A DNA stretch of 50,929 bases from JAEUTH01 sp044230205 (GTDB lineage: Bacteria > Bacteroidota > Bacteroidia > AKYH767-A > OLB10), in assembly GCA_044230205.1 (NCBI GenBank), contig JBGARN010000014.1, positions 1 through 50,929 on the forward strand, read 5' to 3'. Under the pieces are notes generated by a model. It searched no databases and had not been told where the DNA came from. It saw only the letters and a list, made by a program, of their open reading frames with translations. Position 1 is the first letter of the stretch, and each line of letters starts with the position of its first letter. Positions 1-9,355 of the stretch are shown in pieces. The position numbers and the translations under genes are program-made.

Positions 1-2912
1 GCGACTTCTTCCCGGTGGGAACAACTGTTGTAACTTATTCAGCTGTTGATGGTTGTGGTAATGTAACCTCATGCAGTTTCAACGTAACTGTAAACCAGGT
101 TGGTCCTCCAATATTAAATATTTCTGACACACATGTAAATGCAGATTGTCAAGGTGCAAATACAGGATCAATTGATCTTACTGTATCAGGTGGTGCTACG
201 CCATATACCTACCAGTGGTCTAGTGGAGAAACTACAGAAGACATCTCTAATCTTTTTGTTGGGGTTTATACAGTTAATGTAACTGAAGCAAACGGATGTT
301 CTGCAACTTATTCAGTTTCTATCGGTGATTTTCCACCATTGCAAACTTCAGAAACACATGTCAATATTCTTTGTGGTGGCGACTTAACGGGCTCTATAGA
401 TATTACGGCTACTGACGGTAAACCAGGATATAGTTACCTGTGGAATGATGGAAATACCAATGAAGATAGAACCGGTTTAGGAGCTGGTACTTATACCGTT
501 ACAATTACAGATCAGTGTGGTTCTATACAAACTGAGACTATAACTATTACAGAACCTGCAGTTTTATCGGCATCAATTACAGTCAATAATGTAACATGCT
601 ACGGTGCATGTGATGGAAACATTTCGTATGCTATATCAGGTGGAGTATCACCCTATAGTTATCTGTGGTCAGGTGGTGAAACTACTTCCAGTTTAAGCGG
701 ACTTTGCCCAGGTACCTATACAATAGTAGTTACTGATGCTAATGGATGTACGCTTACTGGAACTCATACAATTACCGAGCCTCCTCAGTTATTTGTTACT
801 GAAACACATATTGATGTTTCATGCTTCAATGGAAGTAATGGAAGTATCGATGTAACATTAACCGGTGGCACTGCGCCATTTAACTATCAATGGTCTAACG
901 GAGCAACTACAGAGGATATTAGTGGTTTGAATGCCAATACCTATTTCCTAACGGTAAAAGAAGCTAATGGATGCGAAAGCCATTTGTCTGTGAACATTAC
1001 TTCTCCGACTAAAATTCTAATTCCGGGTGTTACAGTTAATCCAACATCAGCCAATGTTAATGGCGGCTCAATCACAACAAATGTGAGTGGTGGTGTTCCG
1101 GGATATACATATGCATGGAGTGATGGTGCAACAACATCAGCTAATACTGGCTTGTCGGCAGGAACCTATACAGTAACAGTTACCGATGCAAATGGCTGTA
1201 CGATGATTGCTATATTCACACTTAAGTTAGAGTGTAAATTAGGTGCCATTAATACCGTTATTCAAAATGCAAGTTGCTATAAAGACAATGCCATTGTTAA
1301 TGTTGCCGGAACGGGCGGAACAGGTTATACCTACCAATGGCAAACTGTTCCGGTTCAAACTACTGCAACCGGCACCGGGCTTTCTTATGGCGTTAATAAC
1401 TACTGTTTAATAACTGATGTAATATCTGGCTGTACATTTATGGATACGGTGGTTAAGCCTCACAACATTAGTATAGGCCTTGCCTTATCGAGTCCAACCT
1501 ATGTGGGAGGTAAGAACATAAGCTGTAATGGCGGAAGTGATGGCGCTATAACTGTAGCTGTAAGTGGCGATCCGGGTCCATTCATTTATTTATGGAATAC
1601 AGGTGCCACCACCAGCAGTTTAAGTGGTGTACCCGCAGGAACTTACATAGTAACAGTTAGTACTGGTAGCCCTGGTTGTACAAGCACAGGTATAATAACA
1701 TTAACACAGCCTGCTGCAATGAATGCAACAACTACCAAAGTTAATCCAAGTTGCGGCAACAGCAATGGATCTGCAACTGCATCGGCAACCGGTGGTGCAG
1801 CTCCATATAGCTATTCGTGGAATACTACACCAATTCAGAATACTCAAACTGCAACAGGATTAGCAGCAGGCACCTACACGGTAACTGTTACTGATGCCAA
1901 CGGATGTACCAAAACAGCTAATGCTGTTTTAACAAGTTCCGGAGGTCTTACAGTTACCGGAATTGTAACTGATGCTAAATGTAATGGAACTGCTACCGGT
2001 TCAATTGATATTACACCTTCAGGCGGTAACCCAGGATATAGTTATTCATGGAGCAATGGTGCTACAACTCAGGATCAGCTTAATAAGCTTGCAGCCGGAA
2101 CGTATACTGTTATTGTTACAGATAGCAAAGGTTGTACCGGACAATTCAGTGCAACAATTAACCAGCCCGCTGCAATTGTACTTGCTGTAATTTCAACTAA
2201 TATTACCTGTAACGGTGCCCAAAATGGTACTGCTAATGTTACTGCAGTCGGTGGTACACCCGGTTATACTTATACATGGAATACAGTACCAGCCAAGACA
2301 ACAGCCAATGTTACCGGTTTAAAACCTGGAACATGGACCTGTATTGTAACTGACAGCAAAGGATGTAAAAAATCAATTAATGTAACTATAACTCAGCCGG
2401 CATTGATTAACATTTCTATTTCGAAAACAAATGTTACAACATTTGGTGGCAGTAATGGTACAGCAACTGCTAATGTTAGCGGAGGTGTAAGCCCATATGG
2501 TTATTCATGGAACAGTGCACCTGTTCAAACTACACAAACCGCAACCGGTTTAGTTGCAGGAACCTATACGGTAACAGTTACCGATGCAAATGGTTGTACA
2601 AAAACCAAGAGCGTAACTATAACCCAGCCTAGCGCACGTGTAGCGGGTGATAATCTTGCCGAAGTTGAATCATTTATGTATCCAAACCCGACTTCGGGAT
2701 TTGTTACAGTAACCTTCAGTGAAGAGATTAACACAAATGTGAACATTGAAATATTTAACCTGACCGGTGAGCGTTTGTTTGCTGATAAGGTACGCGTTGC
2801 TGATAACAGTAAATCGTTTAGCCTTGATCTTTCACAATTAGCAAAAGGTATTTATACAGTTAAATACAATAGCGGTAATCGTGAATGGATTGAGAAACTC
2901 GTGATCCAATAG
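1..2912 (+). CDS. SprB-repeat surface/secreted protein with T9SS sorting domain (5' partial)
   Basis: This is the C-terminal part of a large secreted adhesin-like protein. The frame is open from base 3 and runs in from upstream, so the GTG near base 15 is not a real start. The first ~30 residues (DFFPVGTTVV...CSFNVTV) match the end of a HYR domain. About eleven SprB-type repeats of 65-80 residues follow. Their consensus is C-N-G, then G-S-I-D-I/V-T, then GG-P-Y-Y-W, then G-TYTVTVTDANGC. Repeats 5 and 11 have lost the first cysteine and repeat 6 is degenerate. The last ~80 residues, from YPNPTSGFVTV to KLVIQ, are a type A T9SS C-terminal sorting domain. This directs export across the outer membrane and attachment or release there. 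SprB-like proteins are known gliding or surface adhesins; the exact role here is unknown. A strong terminator follows. Confidence 0.9.
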   Translation, partial: DFFPVGTTVVTYSAVDGCGNVTSCSFNVTVNQVGPPILNISDTHVNADCQGANTGSIDLTVSGGATPYTYQWSSGETTEDISNLFVGVYTVNVTEANGCSATYSVSIGDFPPLQTSETHVNILCGGDLTGSIDITATDGKPGYSYLWNDGNTNEDRTGLGAGTYTVTITDQCGSIQTETITITEPAVLSASITVNNVTCYGACDGNISYAISGGVSPYSYLWSGGETTSSLSGLCPGTYTIVVTDANGCTLTGTHTITEPPQLFVTETHIDVSCFNGSNGSIDVTLTGGTAPFNYQWSNGATTEDISGLNANTYFLTVKEANGCESHLSVNITSPTKILIPGVTVNPTSANVNGGSITTNVSGGVPGYTYAWSDGATTSANTGLSAGTYTVTVTDANGCTMIAIFTLKLECKLGAINTVIQNASCYKDNAIVNVAGTGGTGYTYQWQTVPVQTTATGTGLSYGVNNYCLITDVISGCTFMDTVVKPHNISIGLALSSPTYVGGKNISCNGGSDGAITVAVSGDPGPFIYLWNTGATTSSLSGVPAGTYIVTVSTGSPGCTSTGIITLTQPAAMNATTTKVNPSCGNSNGSATASATGGAAPYSYSWNTTPIQNTQTATGLAAGTYTVTVTDANGCTKTANAVLTSSGGLTVTGIVTDAKCNGTATGSIDITPSGGNPGYSYSWSNGATTQDQLNKLAAGTYTVIVTDSKGCTGQFSATINQPAAIVLAVISTNITCNGAQNGTANVTAVGGTPGYTYTWNTVPAKTTANVTGLKPGTWTCIVTDSKGCKKSINVTITQPALINISISKTNVTTFGGSNGTATANVSGGVSPYGYSWNSAPVQTTQTATGLVAGTYTVTVTDANGCTKTKSVTITQPSARVAGDNLAEVESFMYPNPTSGFVTVTFSEEINTNVNIEIFNLTGERLFADKVRVADNSKSFSLDLSQLAKGIYTVKYNSGNREWIEKLVIQ

Positions 2913-2930
2913 TCGATTGTGATTTTTAAT

Positions 2931-2960
2931 AAAAAAGGCTGCTATTAAGCAGCCTTTTTT
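2931..2960 (+). terminator. Rho-independent terminator after the SprB-repeat gene
   Basis: A perfect 6-bp stem GGCTGC/GCAGCC with a 6-nt loop is flanked by A6 and T6. It starts about 18 bases after the stop codon. The A and T flanks extend the helix and make it usable in both directions. Confidence 0.9.
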
Positions 2961-3035
2961 ATTTTATCCGTAAAACGGCTGTAACTTTTACAAAATTATT
3001 TCGTCACTTAGTCGTTTATGCCATTTCCACTTTAT

Positions 3036-3043
3036 TAGATTTG
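3036..3043 (+). promoter_or_regulatory. Candidate -7 promoter box (TAGATTTG) for the TonB receptor operon
   Basis: The sequence matches the Bacteroidota TAnnTTTG consensus at all fixed positions and lies 22 bases before the ATG at 3066. The -33 region (GTTTATG around 3014-3020) is only a weak match to TTG. Confidence 0.5.
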
Positions 3044-3065
3044 TTTCCTCATTAATCACTGATTT

Positions 3066-5540
3066 ATGTTTAAAAATTTTAACGGGTTTCATTCTCAACC
3101 TTATGCAGCCCGTGCAGGTATTCATATCTCATACCTCGTTTTGCTTACATTAATTATACAATTGGTTTTCCTGGCTAACCCGGTTTATGCACAGAAAAAA
3201 TCAACAGTAAGCGGCTATATTAAGGATGCAAATACCGGTGAAACGCTTATCGGTGCAACCGTTTATCTTAAGGAGAATCAAAAAGGCACTTCCACTAATG
3301 TTTATGGTTTTTATTCAATAACAGTTGAAGAAGGCAGCTATACACTTATTGTAAATTACCTGGGCTACATTGAACAAGCAGTTAAGTTTAACCTGAAAAA
3401 TGACCAGAGCCTGAATGTTGACCTGCAACCAAAAGTATTTGAAACACAAGCAGCAGAAGTAATTGGGGAAAAATCGGATGACAATATCCGTTCTACGCAA
3501 ATGGGTAAGGATGTTGTTGAAATAGAAACCATAAAGAGCATTCCTGCATTTATGGGTGAAGTGGATGTCCTCAAAGCGATTCAGTTACTTCCCGGAGTAC
3601 AATCAGCCGGTGAAGGTAATGCAGGTTTTTATGTGCGCGGGGGCGGACCAGATCAAAATCTTGTCCAGCTTGATGAAGCCACGGTTTATAATGCTTCGCA
3701 TTTATTTGGTTTTTTCAGTGTATTTAATGCAGATGCAATAAAAAATGTAACCCTTATAAAAGGTGGAATGCCGGCAAATTATGGTAACAGGCTGGCTTCT
3801 GTAGTTGATATCACAATGAAAGACGGAAACATGAAAGAGTTTCATGGTGAAGGTGGTTTAGGCTTTATTGCCAGCCGTTTTACGGTTGAAGGCCCGATCA
3901 AGAAAGACACCTGCTCTTTTATAGTTTCTGCACGCAGAACGTTTATTGATTTGTTCTTGCGCGAACCTTTTATAAGCAAATCATCATCGGCATACGGAAA
4001 CACCTATTATTTCTACGATCTAAATGCAAAAATAAACTACAGGTTTTCTGATAAGGACCGGTTATTTTTAAGCGGATACTTTGGACGGGACAGGTTCAAA
4101 TTTAAAAGTGCCAGCTCAGGTTTTAGCGCTGATATTCCCTGGGGTAATGCAACAGCCACACTCAGGTGGAATCACGTATTCAATAACAAAATCTTTTCCA
4201 ACACTTCAATAATTTATACGGATTATGATTTTTCATTTGGTGCCGGGCAGGATGATTTTGTATTCAAGCTATTTAGCGGAGTTAAAGACTGGAACGGAAA
4301 AATTGATTTCAATTACTACCCAACAGTTGCGCATAATGTAAAATTCGGCATGAATTATATCCATCATACTTTTACACCATCAACCGCTTCTGCAAGCCAG
4401 GGTGAAACAGAATTTGACCTGGGCAAACCATATAAGATGTATTCGCACGACCTTGCTTTTTATGCACTTGACGAATGGAGTGCAACGGATAAACTTACTA
4501 TAAACGGAGGATTACGTCTCACTTATTTTAGCCAGGTTGGACCATTTGACCGTTATGTAACCAATGAATTGTACCAGGTAGTTGACACAGTGGTGTATAA
4601 TAAAGGCGATAAAGTTGCTGACTATATGCACCTGGAACCTCGCATATCTGCCAGTTACATTTTAGGGCCGCGATCATCTGTTAAAGCTTCGTTTAGTCAG
4701 AATTATCAATATGTGCATCTTGCTTCAATTTCATCCATTTCATTGCCTACAGATGTTTGGGTACCCAGCAGCGATAAGGTGAAACCTCAATTCGGTACTC
4801 AGTACGCTGCAGGCTATTTCAGAAATTTTAAAAAAGATCTCTATGAAACTTCAGTTGAAGTTTATTATAAGGAAATGAAGAACCAGATTGAATACCGTGA
4901 AGGCGCTCAGCCAGATCAGGACATAAAGAACAACCAGGATAATAATTTTGTATATGGTGAAGGCTGGAGTTCGGGTGCAGAATTTTTTATTAAAAAGAAA
5001 TACGGCAAAATAAACGGCTGGGTTGGCTACACCTTATCATGGACAAAACGAACATTTGATGACTTGAATAATGGAAAGGAATTTTATGCTAAATATGACC
5101 GGAGACATGATCTTTCAATTGTAATGATTTATGAAATCAGCAAGAAATGGACACTTGGCGCCACCTTTGTTTATGCAACAGGTAATTCATTAACCCTACC
5201 CCAACAACGTTACTTCTATTCAGGAACAGTTGACCCAAGCAGTATCAATTCCAGTCAATTCAGCAACCCGCAGATTTACTATACTTATGGTGACCGTAAC
5301 TCCTATCGCTTTCAATCTTATCATCGGTTAGATATTTCAGCTACATTAAAAGGTAAGCGAACCAAGAAATTTCAAAGCGACTGGAATTTTTCCATTTATA
5401 ATGTTTACAATCGATACAATCCATATTTCATATACTTCGATTCCACATACGATAAAGAATCAAATTCTATTAAAATTCAGGCAAAACAGGTAAGCCTGTT
5501 CCCTTTACTTCCAAGCGTTACCTGGAATTTCAGATTTTAA
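3066..5540 (+). CDS. TonB-dependent outer-membrane receptor with carboxypeptidase-regulatory-like N-terminal domain
   Basis: An outer-membrane beta-barrel that takes up an unknown ligand using TonB energy. The 824-residue protein starts with a signal peptide (hydrophobic ~20-38, cleavage near VYAQ). A CarboxypepD_reg-like beta-sandwich follows at ~45-125 (SGYIKDANTGETLIGATV). The plug domain is at ~150-260, with the typical DVLKAIQLLPGVQS, FYVRGGGPDQNLVQLD and IKGGMPANYGNRLASV segments. A barrel rich in aromatic residues ends in the expected C-terminal phenylalanine (WNFRF). It is shorter than SusC-type receptors and is not followed by susD. The gene 32 bases downstream encodes a DUF4249 lipoprotein, a common partner of this receptor subtype in Bacteroidota. 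The ligand cannot be read from the sequence. Confidence 0.93.
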   Translation: MFKNFNGFHSQPYAARAGIHISYLVLLTLIIQLVFLANPVYAQKKSTVSGYIKDANTGETLIGATVYLKENQKGTSTNVYGFYSITVEEGSYTLIVNYLGYIEQAVKFNLKNDQSLNVDLQPKVFETQAAEVIGEKSDDNIRSTQMGKDVVEIETIKSIPAFMGEVDVLKAIQLLPGVQSAGEGNAGFYVRGGGPDQNLVQLDEATVYNASHLFGFFSVFNADAIKNVTLIKGGMPANYGNRLASVVDITMKDGNMKEFHGEGGLGFIASRFTVEGPIKKDTCSFIVSARRTFIDLFLREPFISKSSSAYGNTYYFYDLNAKINYRFSDKDRLFLSGYFGRDRFKFKSASSGFSADIPWGNATATLRWNHVFNNKIFSNTSIIYTDYDFSFGAGQDDFVFKLFSGVKDWNGKIDFNYYPTVAHNVKFGMNYIHHTFTPSTASASQGETEFDLGKPYKMYSHDLAFYALDEWSATDKLTINGGLRLTYFSQVGPFDRYVTNELYQVVDTVVYNKGDKVADYMHLEPRISASYILGPRSSVKASFSQNYQYVHLASISSISLPTDVWVPSSDKVKPQFGTQYAAGYFRNFKKDLYETSVEVYYKEMKNQIEYREGAQPDQDIKNNQDNNFVYGEGWSSGAEFFIKKKYGKINGWVGYTLSWTKRTFDDLNNGKEFYAKYDRRHDLSIVMIYEISKKWTLGATFVYATGNSLTLPQQRYFYSGTVDPSSINSSQFSNPQIYYTYGDRNSYRFQSYHRLDISATLKGKRTKKFQSDWNFSIYNVYNRYNPYFIYFDSTYDKESNSIKIQAKQVSLFPLLPSVTWNFRF

Positions 5541-5572
5541 TTTAAACAGTATAACTAAAAATTGCTCAATTT

Positions 5573-6475
5573 ATGTTAAAAGTAATAGCAGTCCTTCTCA
5601 AAAAAGTGAAACCACCACATCGCATTAATTATGGTGCAGGATTAGTGTTGCTTATGCTGATAATCAGTTCATGCGAAAAAAATATAACGGTCGATTTACC
5701 TCCATCTAAATCTCAGGTAGTGGTGGAAGGCTATGTTGAAACAGGTTTACCACCGTATGTTTATTTATCCTACAGCACTGATTACTTCGCCCCTACCGAT
5801 TCAGCTTCTGTAGTTGATTATACGATCAAAGGAGCAACAGTAATAATTAATGATGGCTTCACCAGCGATACCCTTCTCGAAATTTCGCCAACATATGGAT
5901 ATTTTTATGTTTCTACCAAACTTACAGGAATAACCGGAAGAACCTATACACTAACTGTTATTACCAAAAACGGTGAAGTGGTAACCGGAAAAACAACTCT
6001 CACCGCTCCTATAAAATTGGATAGTTTATATTTTAAACCGCAACCCAATAATGATACCTTAGGCTTTACCTGGGCTAAGCTCACCGATCCAGATACTCTT
6101 GGTAATTGTTATCGATGGTTTGCCAAACGATTGCATAAGGATAGTTTATATATACCTCCCTTCGGCTCAGCTTTTGAAGATAAATTCATTAACGGTACAA
6201 CTCTAGAATTTGCATATAACCGCGGTGAACTGCCGAATACCCAAACCGAACCGGATGATCTGGAAGCTGGATTTTACAAAATCGGAGATACCGTGGTGGT
6301 AAAGTTTTGTACTATGGATTATAACAGCTACCAGTTCTGGCGCGATGCAGAAACACAGTCAGCTAATAATGGAAATCCTTTTGGATCAATTTCGCCTATT
6401 AATCCTGGAGTTGAAGGCGGACTTGGCATTTTCTGCGCTTATGCAGCAAGCTATGATACAGTAATCTGCCAGTAA
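5573..6475 (+). CDS. DUF4249 family lipoprotein, partner of the TonB receptor
   Basis: A 300-residue predicted lipoprotein. The N-terminus has a long basic n-region, a hydrophobic stretch and a lipobox LIISSC at ~30-35. The mature part begins with the family pattern of DUF4249: KNITVDLPPSKSQVVVEGYVETG, then beta-rich sequence with repeated Y/T/D motifs. These proteins are encoded directly after TonB receptors of the CarboxypepD_reg type and are inferred to be accessory surface lipoproteins for ligand capture, much as SusD serves SusC. The 32-bp gap to the receptor supports one operon. The ATG at 5573 gives an n-region of more than 20 residues, somewhat long, but no closer ATG fits the lipobox. 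Confidence 0.85.
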   Translation: MLKVIAVLLKKVKPPHRINYGAGLVLLMLIISSCEKNITVDLPPSKSQVVVEGYVETGLPPYVYLSYSTDYFAPTDSASVVDYTIKGATVIINDGFTSDTLLEISPTYGYFYVSTKLTGITGRTYTLTVITKNGEVVTGKTTLTAPIKLDSLYFKPQPNNDTLGFTWAKLTDPDTLGNCYRWFAKRLHKDSLYIPPFGSAFEDKFINGTTLEFAYNRGELPNTQTEPDDLEAGFYKIGDTVVVKFCTMDYNSYQFWRDAETQSANNGNPFGSISPINPGVEGGLGIFCAYAASYDTVICQ

Positions 6476-6583
6476 TTACCAGGTTTGGTTTAATCCAAAC
6501 TCCGCTTTTTACTTTGTTGAGAATTGGTTAATAAAGTCATTTTTCTGACAATTTATGGTGGTTTTTTCATAGCTATAAAAATC

Positions 6584-6591
6584 TATTTTTG
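6584..6591 (+). promoter_or_regulatory. Candidate -7 promoter box (TATTTTTG) for trxB, with a second copy at 6674-6681
   Basis: Two perfect TAnnTTTG matches precede trxB. The one at 6584-6591 would give a leader of about 95 nt. The one at 6674-6681 lies 11 bases before the ATG and would give a leader of only about 7 nt. Neither has a convincing TTG at 18-20 bp upstream. Confidence 0.45.
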
Positions 6592-6692
6592 CCCGCCTTA
6601 ATCCTGCCTGATTTACCAGGATTTTGGATCAGGATAAACGATTTACAACTGTTCAACTCTCACTATTTGAGATTATTTTTGTTTTTAGAAAA

Positions 6693-7628
6693 ATGACACA
6701 CACTAAATGTTTGATTATAGGCTCAGGTCCAGCGGGATACACAGCAGCAATATATGCAGCTCGGGCTGATTTGAAACCCTTGATGATTGCTGGCCTTCAG
6801 CCTGGTGGTCAGTTAACCATTACCACCGAAGTTGAAAACTACCCCGGTTATCCAAACGGAACTCAAGGGCCGGAAATGATGGAAGATTTCAGGAAGCAAG
6901 CGTTACGATTTGGAACAGAAATTAAATGGTCGTATGTGAGTAAGGTTGACTTTAGTGAGCGACCATTCAAAGCGCAGATTGATGATAAAGACTGGATAAC
7001 AGCTGACAGTGTTATAATTGCTACCGGTGCATCAGCAAAATGGCTGGGACTGGAAAGTGAGCAGCGACTTAATGGTTATGGCGTTTCAGCTTGCGCTGTA
7101 TGCGATGGATTTTTTTTCAAAGGCCAGGATGTTGCTATTATTGGTGCAGGCGATACCGCTGCAGAAGAAGCTACTTACCTGGCAAAATTGTGTCGTAAAG
7201 TTTACATGATTGTAAGGCGTGATGAAATGCGAGCCAGCAAAGCAATGATACACCGTGTGGAAAATACAGCCAACATTGAAGTTTTGTTTAATCATGAAAC
7301 CAAGGAAATTTTAGGTGAACAAACGGTTGAAGGCGCTTTGCTTTTAAATAATAAAACCGGTGCTGAAGTAACCATAAAAGTAACCGGCTTTTTTGTAGCT
7401 ATCGGACATCAGCCCAATACCGACCTTTTTAAAAATACCGGTTTGGATATGGATGAAAATGGTTACCTGATTACAATACCGGGCACTTCAAAAACAAACC
7501 TCGAAGGTGTATTTGCCGCAGGTGATGTACAGGATCATGTCTACCGTCAAGCTGTAACCGCTGCAGGCTCGGGATGCATGTCAGCCATTGATGCTGAGCG
7601 TTGGCTGGCTCACCAGGGAATTCACTAA
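6693..7628 (+). CDS. trxB: Thioredoxin-disulfide reductase
   Basis: FAD- and NADPH-dependent cytoplasmic enzyme that reduces thioredoxin. The 311-residue length is normal for the low-molecular-weight TrxB family. Visible motifs: FAD-binding GSGPAG (~10-15); GGQL and EVENYPG; the redox pair CAVC (Cys134/Cys137; CATC in most homologues); NADPH-binding GAGDTAAEEA; and the C-terminal FAD motif AAGDVQDHVYRQAVTAAGSG. I chose the ATG at 6693 because it puts CLIIGSGPAG at the usual distance from the N-terminus. A TTG 69 bases upstream would add 23 residues unlike the family. The gene stands alone and is convergent with the histidine kinase that ends at 7703. Confidence 0.95.
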   Translation: MTHTKCLIIGSGPAGYTAAIYAARADLKPLMIAGLQPGGQLTITTEVENYPGYPNGTQGPEMMEDFRKQALRFGTEIKWSYVSKVDFSERPFKAQIDDKDWITADSVIIATGASAKWLGLESEQRLNGYGVSACAVCDGFFFKGQDVAIIGAGDTAAEEATYLAKLCRKVYMIVRRDEMRASKAMIHRVENTANIEVLFNHETKEILGEQTVEGALLLNNKTGAEVTIKVTGFFVAIGHQPNTDLFKNTGLDMDENGYLITIPGTSKTNLEGVFAAGDVQDHVYRQAVTAAGSGCMSAIDAERWLAHQGIH

Positions 7629-7702
7629 AAAAATAAACAAACACTTAGTATATAGGTTTATTGGATCTTTTAATTTTGGGGATAGTATGATGCTATTTTA
7701 GC

Positions 7703-9304
7703 TTATACTTTATGAAACATTGAAAAGTAAAACCCATTTTCACCTGAATACGAATATTGGTAATTCATGCTCTGGGCAAGCATATGAATTAATGTAAGTC
7801 CTTGATTGGCTGGATTTTTAAAGTCGGGATAATTTTCAAACCCTGTTCCGTTATCACGATAATGAACAATGAACCAGTCTGCGTCTTTTTGAATTTTTAT
7901 AAGAATTTTTCCATTTTCAGTTTCCTTGAAGGCATGCTTGTATGAATTTGAAATCAGTTCGTTCAGTATTAAAGCAATTGGTATAGCATATTGAATGTCG
8001 AGGAAAATATCATCAATTCGGTAAAGCGTTTTTACAGTTCCTTTTTTAAGTGGGAATGTTCTTATAATCTGTTTCTCCAGCTCCTGAACAAAATTTACGA
8101 GATTGATTTTGGTTAAAGTTTCTGATTGATAAAACTTTTCATGTATTAAAGCAATGGTGGCTATTTTATTATGAATTTCAATAAACTGTTCCTGGGCTTT
8201 ATCATCTACTTTAAATGATTGCAATTGAATCAGGCCGGAAATAACTGCCAGGTTATTCTTTACCCTGTGATGCATCTCAGCCAGTAATGTTTCCTTTTCT
8301 TTTAAATGCCTGGCAAGGTTGCTTTGGATTTCCATCTGACGGGTAATATCTATTAATGTTCCATCCACATATTTTGTTACTCCCGAATTATCCTTAACCG
8401 GAACTGCTCTTGATGTAACATAAACAAGGCTGTTGCTGGCATTTATTCTGTAACTCACTTCACTTAACTCACTGTTTGTAATTGCTCTCCTTATACTATC
8501 ATAAACTTTCCTCCTGTCGGCCGCTATAATGCTCCTGTAAAACATGCGCATACTGATAGCGTTATAGGCATCCCTTTTCAATCTGAAAATTGACTTCATT
8601 CCGGCTGAAACTGCCAATTGCCCGGTACCGGGATATAAACGCCAATTGCCAACTCCGGCTACCCTCTCCAGGTCATTATAACTTCTTTGTTCATTATTAA
8701 GTTCATTATTAATTAACCGGTTTCCATTAACAAAAAAATACGACATAAGCGAAATAAGTACCAGGTAAACAAAAAAACTAAGATAACGGTGTATTACAAT
8801 TGTCTCATTTGAAAAATCTACCGGAGGTATGATGGTGCTGAAATCATAAATATAAACCAAAACATAATTTACCAGGGCAAATAAAATTCCGATAATTATT
8901 TTAGTTTTTTCGGTGATATCAAATAGAATCACCATGCCAAGTGGTAAGAGAAAAAAATAGTAGCGGCTACCTTCCACATATAAATCACGACAAGTGATAT
9001 AAAACACCAGTGCGTTAGCAATCACAATTAATAATACCCTGGCAATTCGGGTATGGCCTGCAAAATTTAATGCTATAATACTTCCAAATAACAAAGTGAG
9101 TTTCAGAAACGAGAAAATAATGGAACTGAAACTTTGAATATTTACAATTGGAATTATAATAGCTCCTGTAATTATGATCATCAGGCATATTACATTCATG
9201 ATCTTTATGCGAAGCTTAAAACCAACTGAATGCTCTTCTTTTACGCCAGCATTTTTAATGCGCTCATAGATTTGCAAAAATATTTCAAGCCCGGATTTAA
9301 TCAT
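7703..9304 (-). CDS. Membrane sensor histidine kinase, PAS + HisKA_2 type (paralogue A)
   Basis: A 533-residue sensor kinase. Residues ~35-195 form about six membrane helices. A PAS-like domain follows (~211-325; ERVAGVGNWRLYPGTGQL, then VTSRAVPVKDNSGVTKYVDGTLIDITRQ). The HisKA_2 H-box EMHHRVKNNLAVI is at ~343-355, with the phosphorylatable histidine at 345/346. The HATPase domain has the N-box LILNELISNSYKHAF, G1 DNGTGF and G2-like NQGLTLIHML. HisKA_2 kinases usually signal to diverse, non-OmpR response regulators. No receiver gene is adjacent. The kinase encoded just upstream (9356-10945) has the same layout, so the pair looks like a tandem duplication. The signal sensed is unknown. Confidence 0.9.
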   Translation of the reverse strand: MIKSGLEIFLQIYERIKNAGVKEEHSVGFKLRIKIMNVICLMIIITGAIIIPIVNIQSFSSIIFSFLKLTLLFGSIIALNFAGHTRIARVLLIVIANALVFYITCRDLYVEGSRYYFFLLPLGMVILFDITEKTKIIIGILFALVNYVLVYIYDFSTIIPPVDFSNETIVIHRYLSFFVYLVLISLMSYFFVNGNRLINNELNNEQRSYNDLERVAGVGNWRLYPGTGQLAVSAGMKSIFRLKRDAYNAISMRMFYRSIIAADRRKVYDSIRRAITNSELSEVSYRINASNSLVYVTSRAVPVKDNSGVTKYVDGTLIDITRQMEIQSNLARHLKEKETLLAEMHHRVKNNLAVISGLIQLQSFKVDDKAQEQFIEIHNKIATIALIHEKFYQSETLTKINLVNFVQELEKQIIRTFPLKKGTVKTLYRIDDIFLDIQYAIPIALILNELISNSYKHAFKETENGKILIKIQKDADWFIVHYRDNGTGFENYPDFKNPANQGLTLIHMLAQSMNYQYSYSGENGFYFSMFHKV

Positions 9305-9355
9305 TTCTAAGTCGTTTTCAATTTCATACCTGAATTGTTGTTTAACATTTTACCT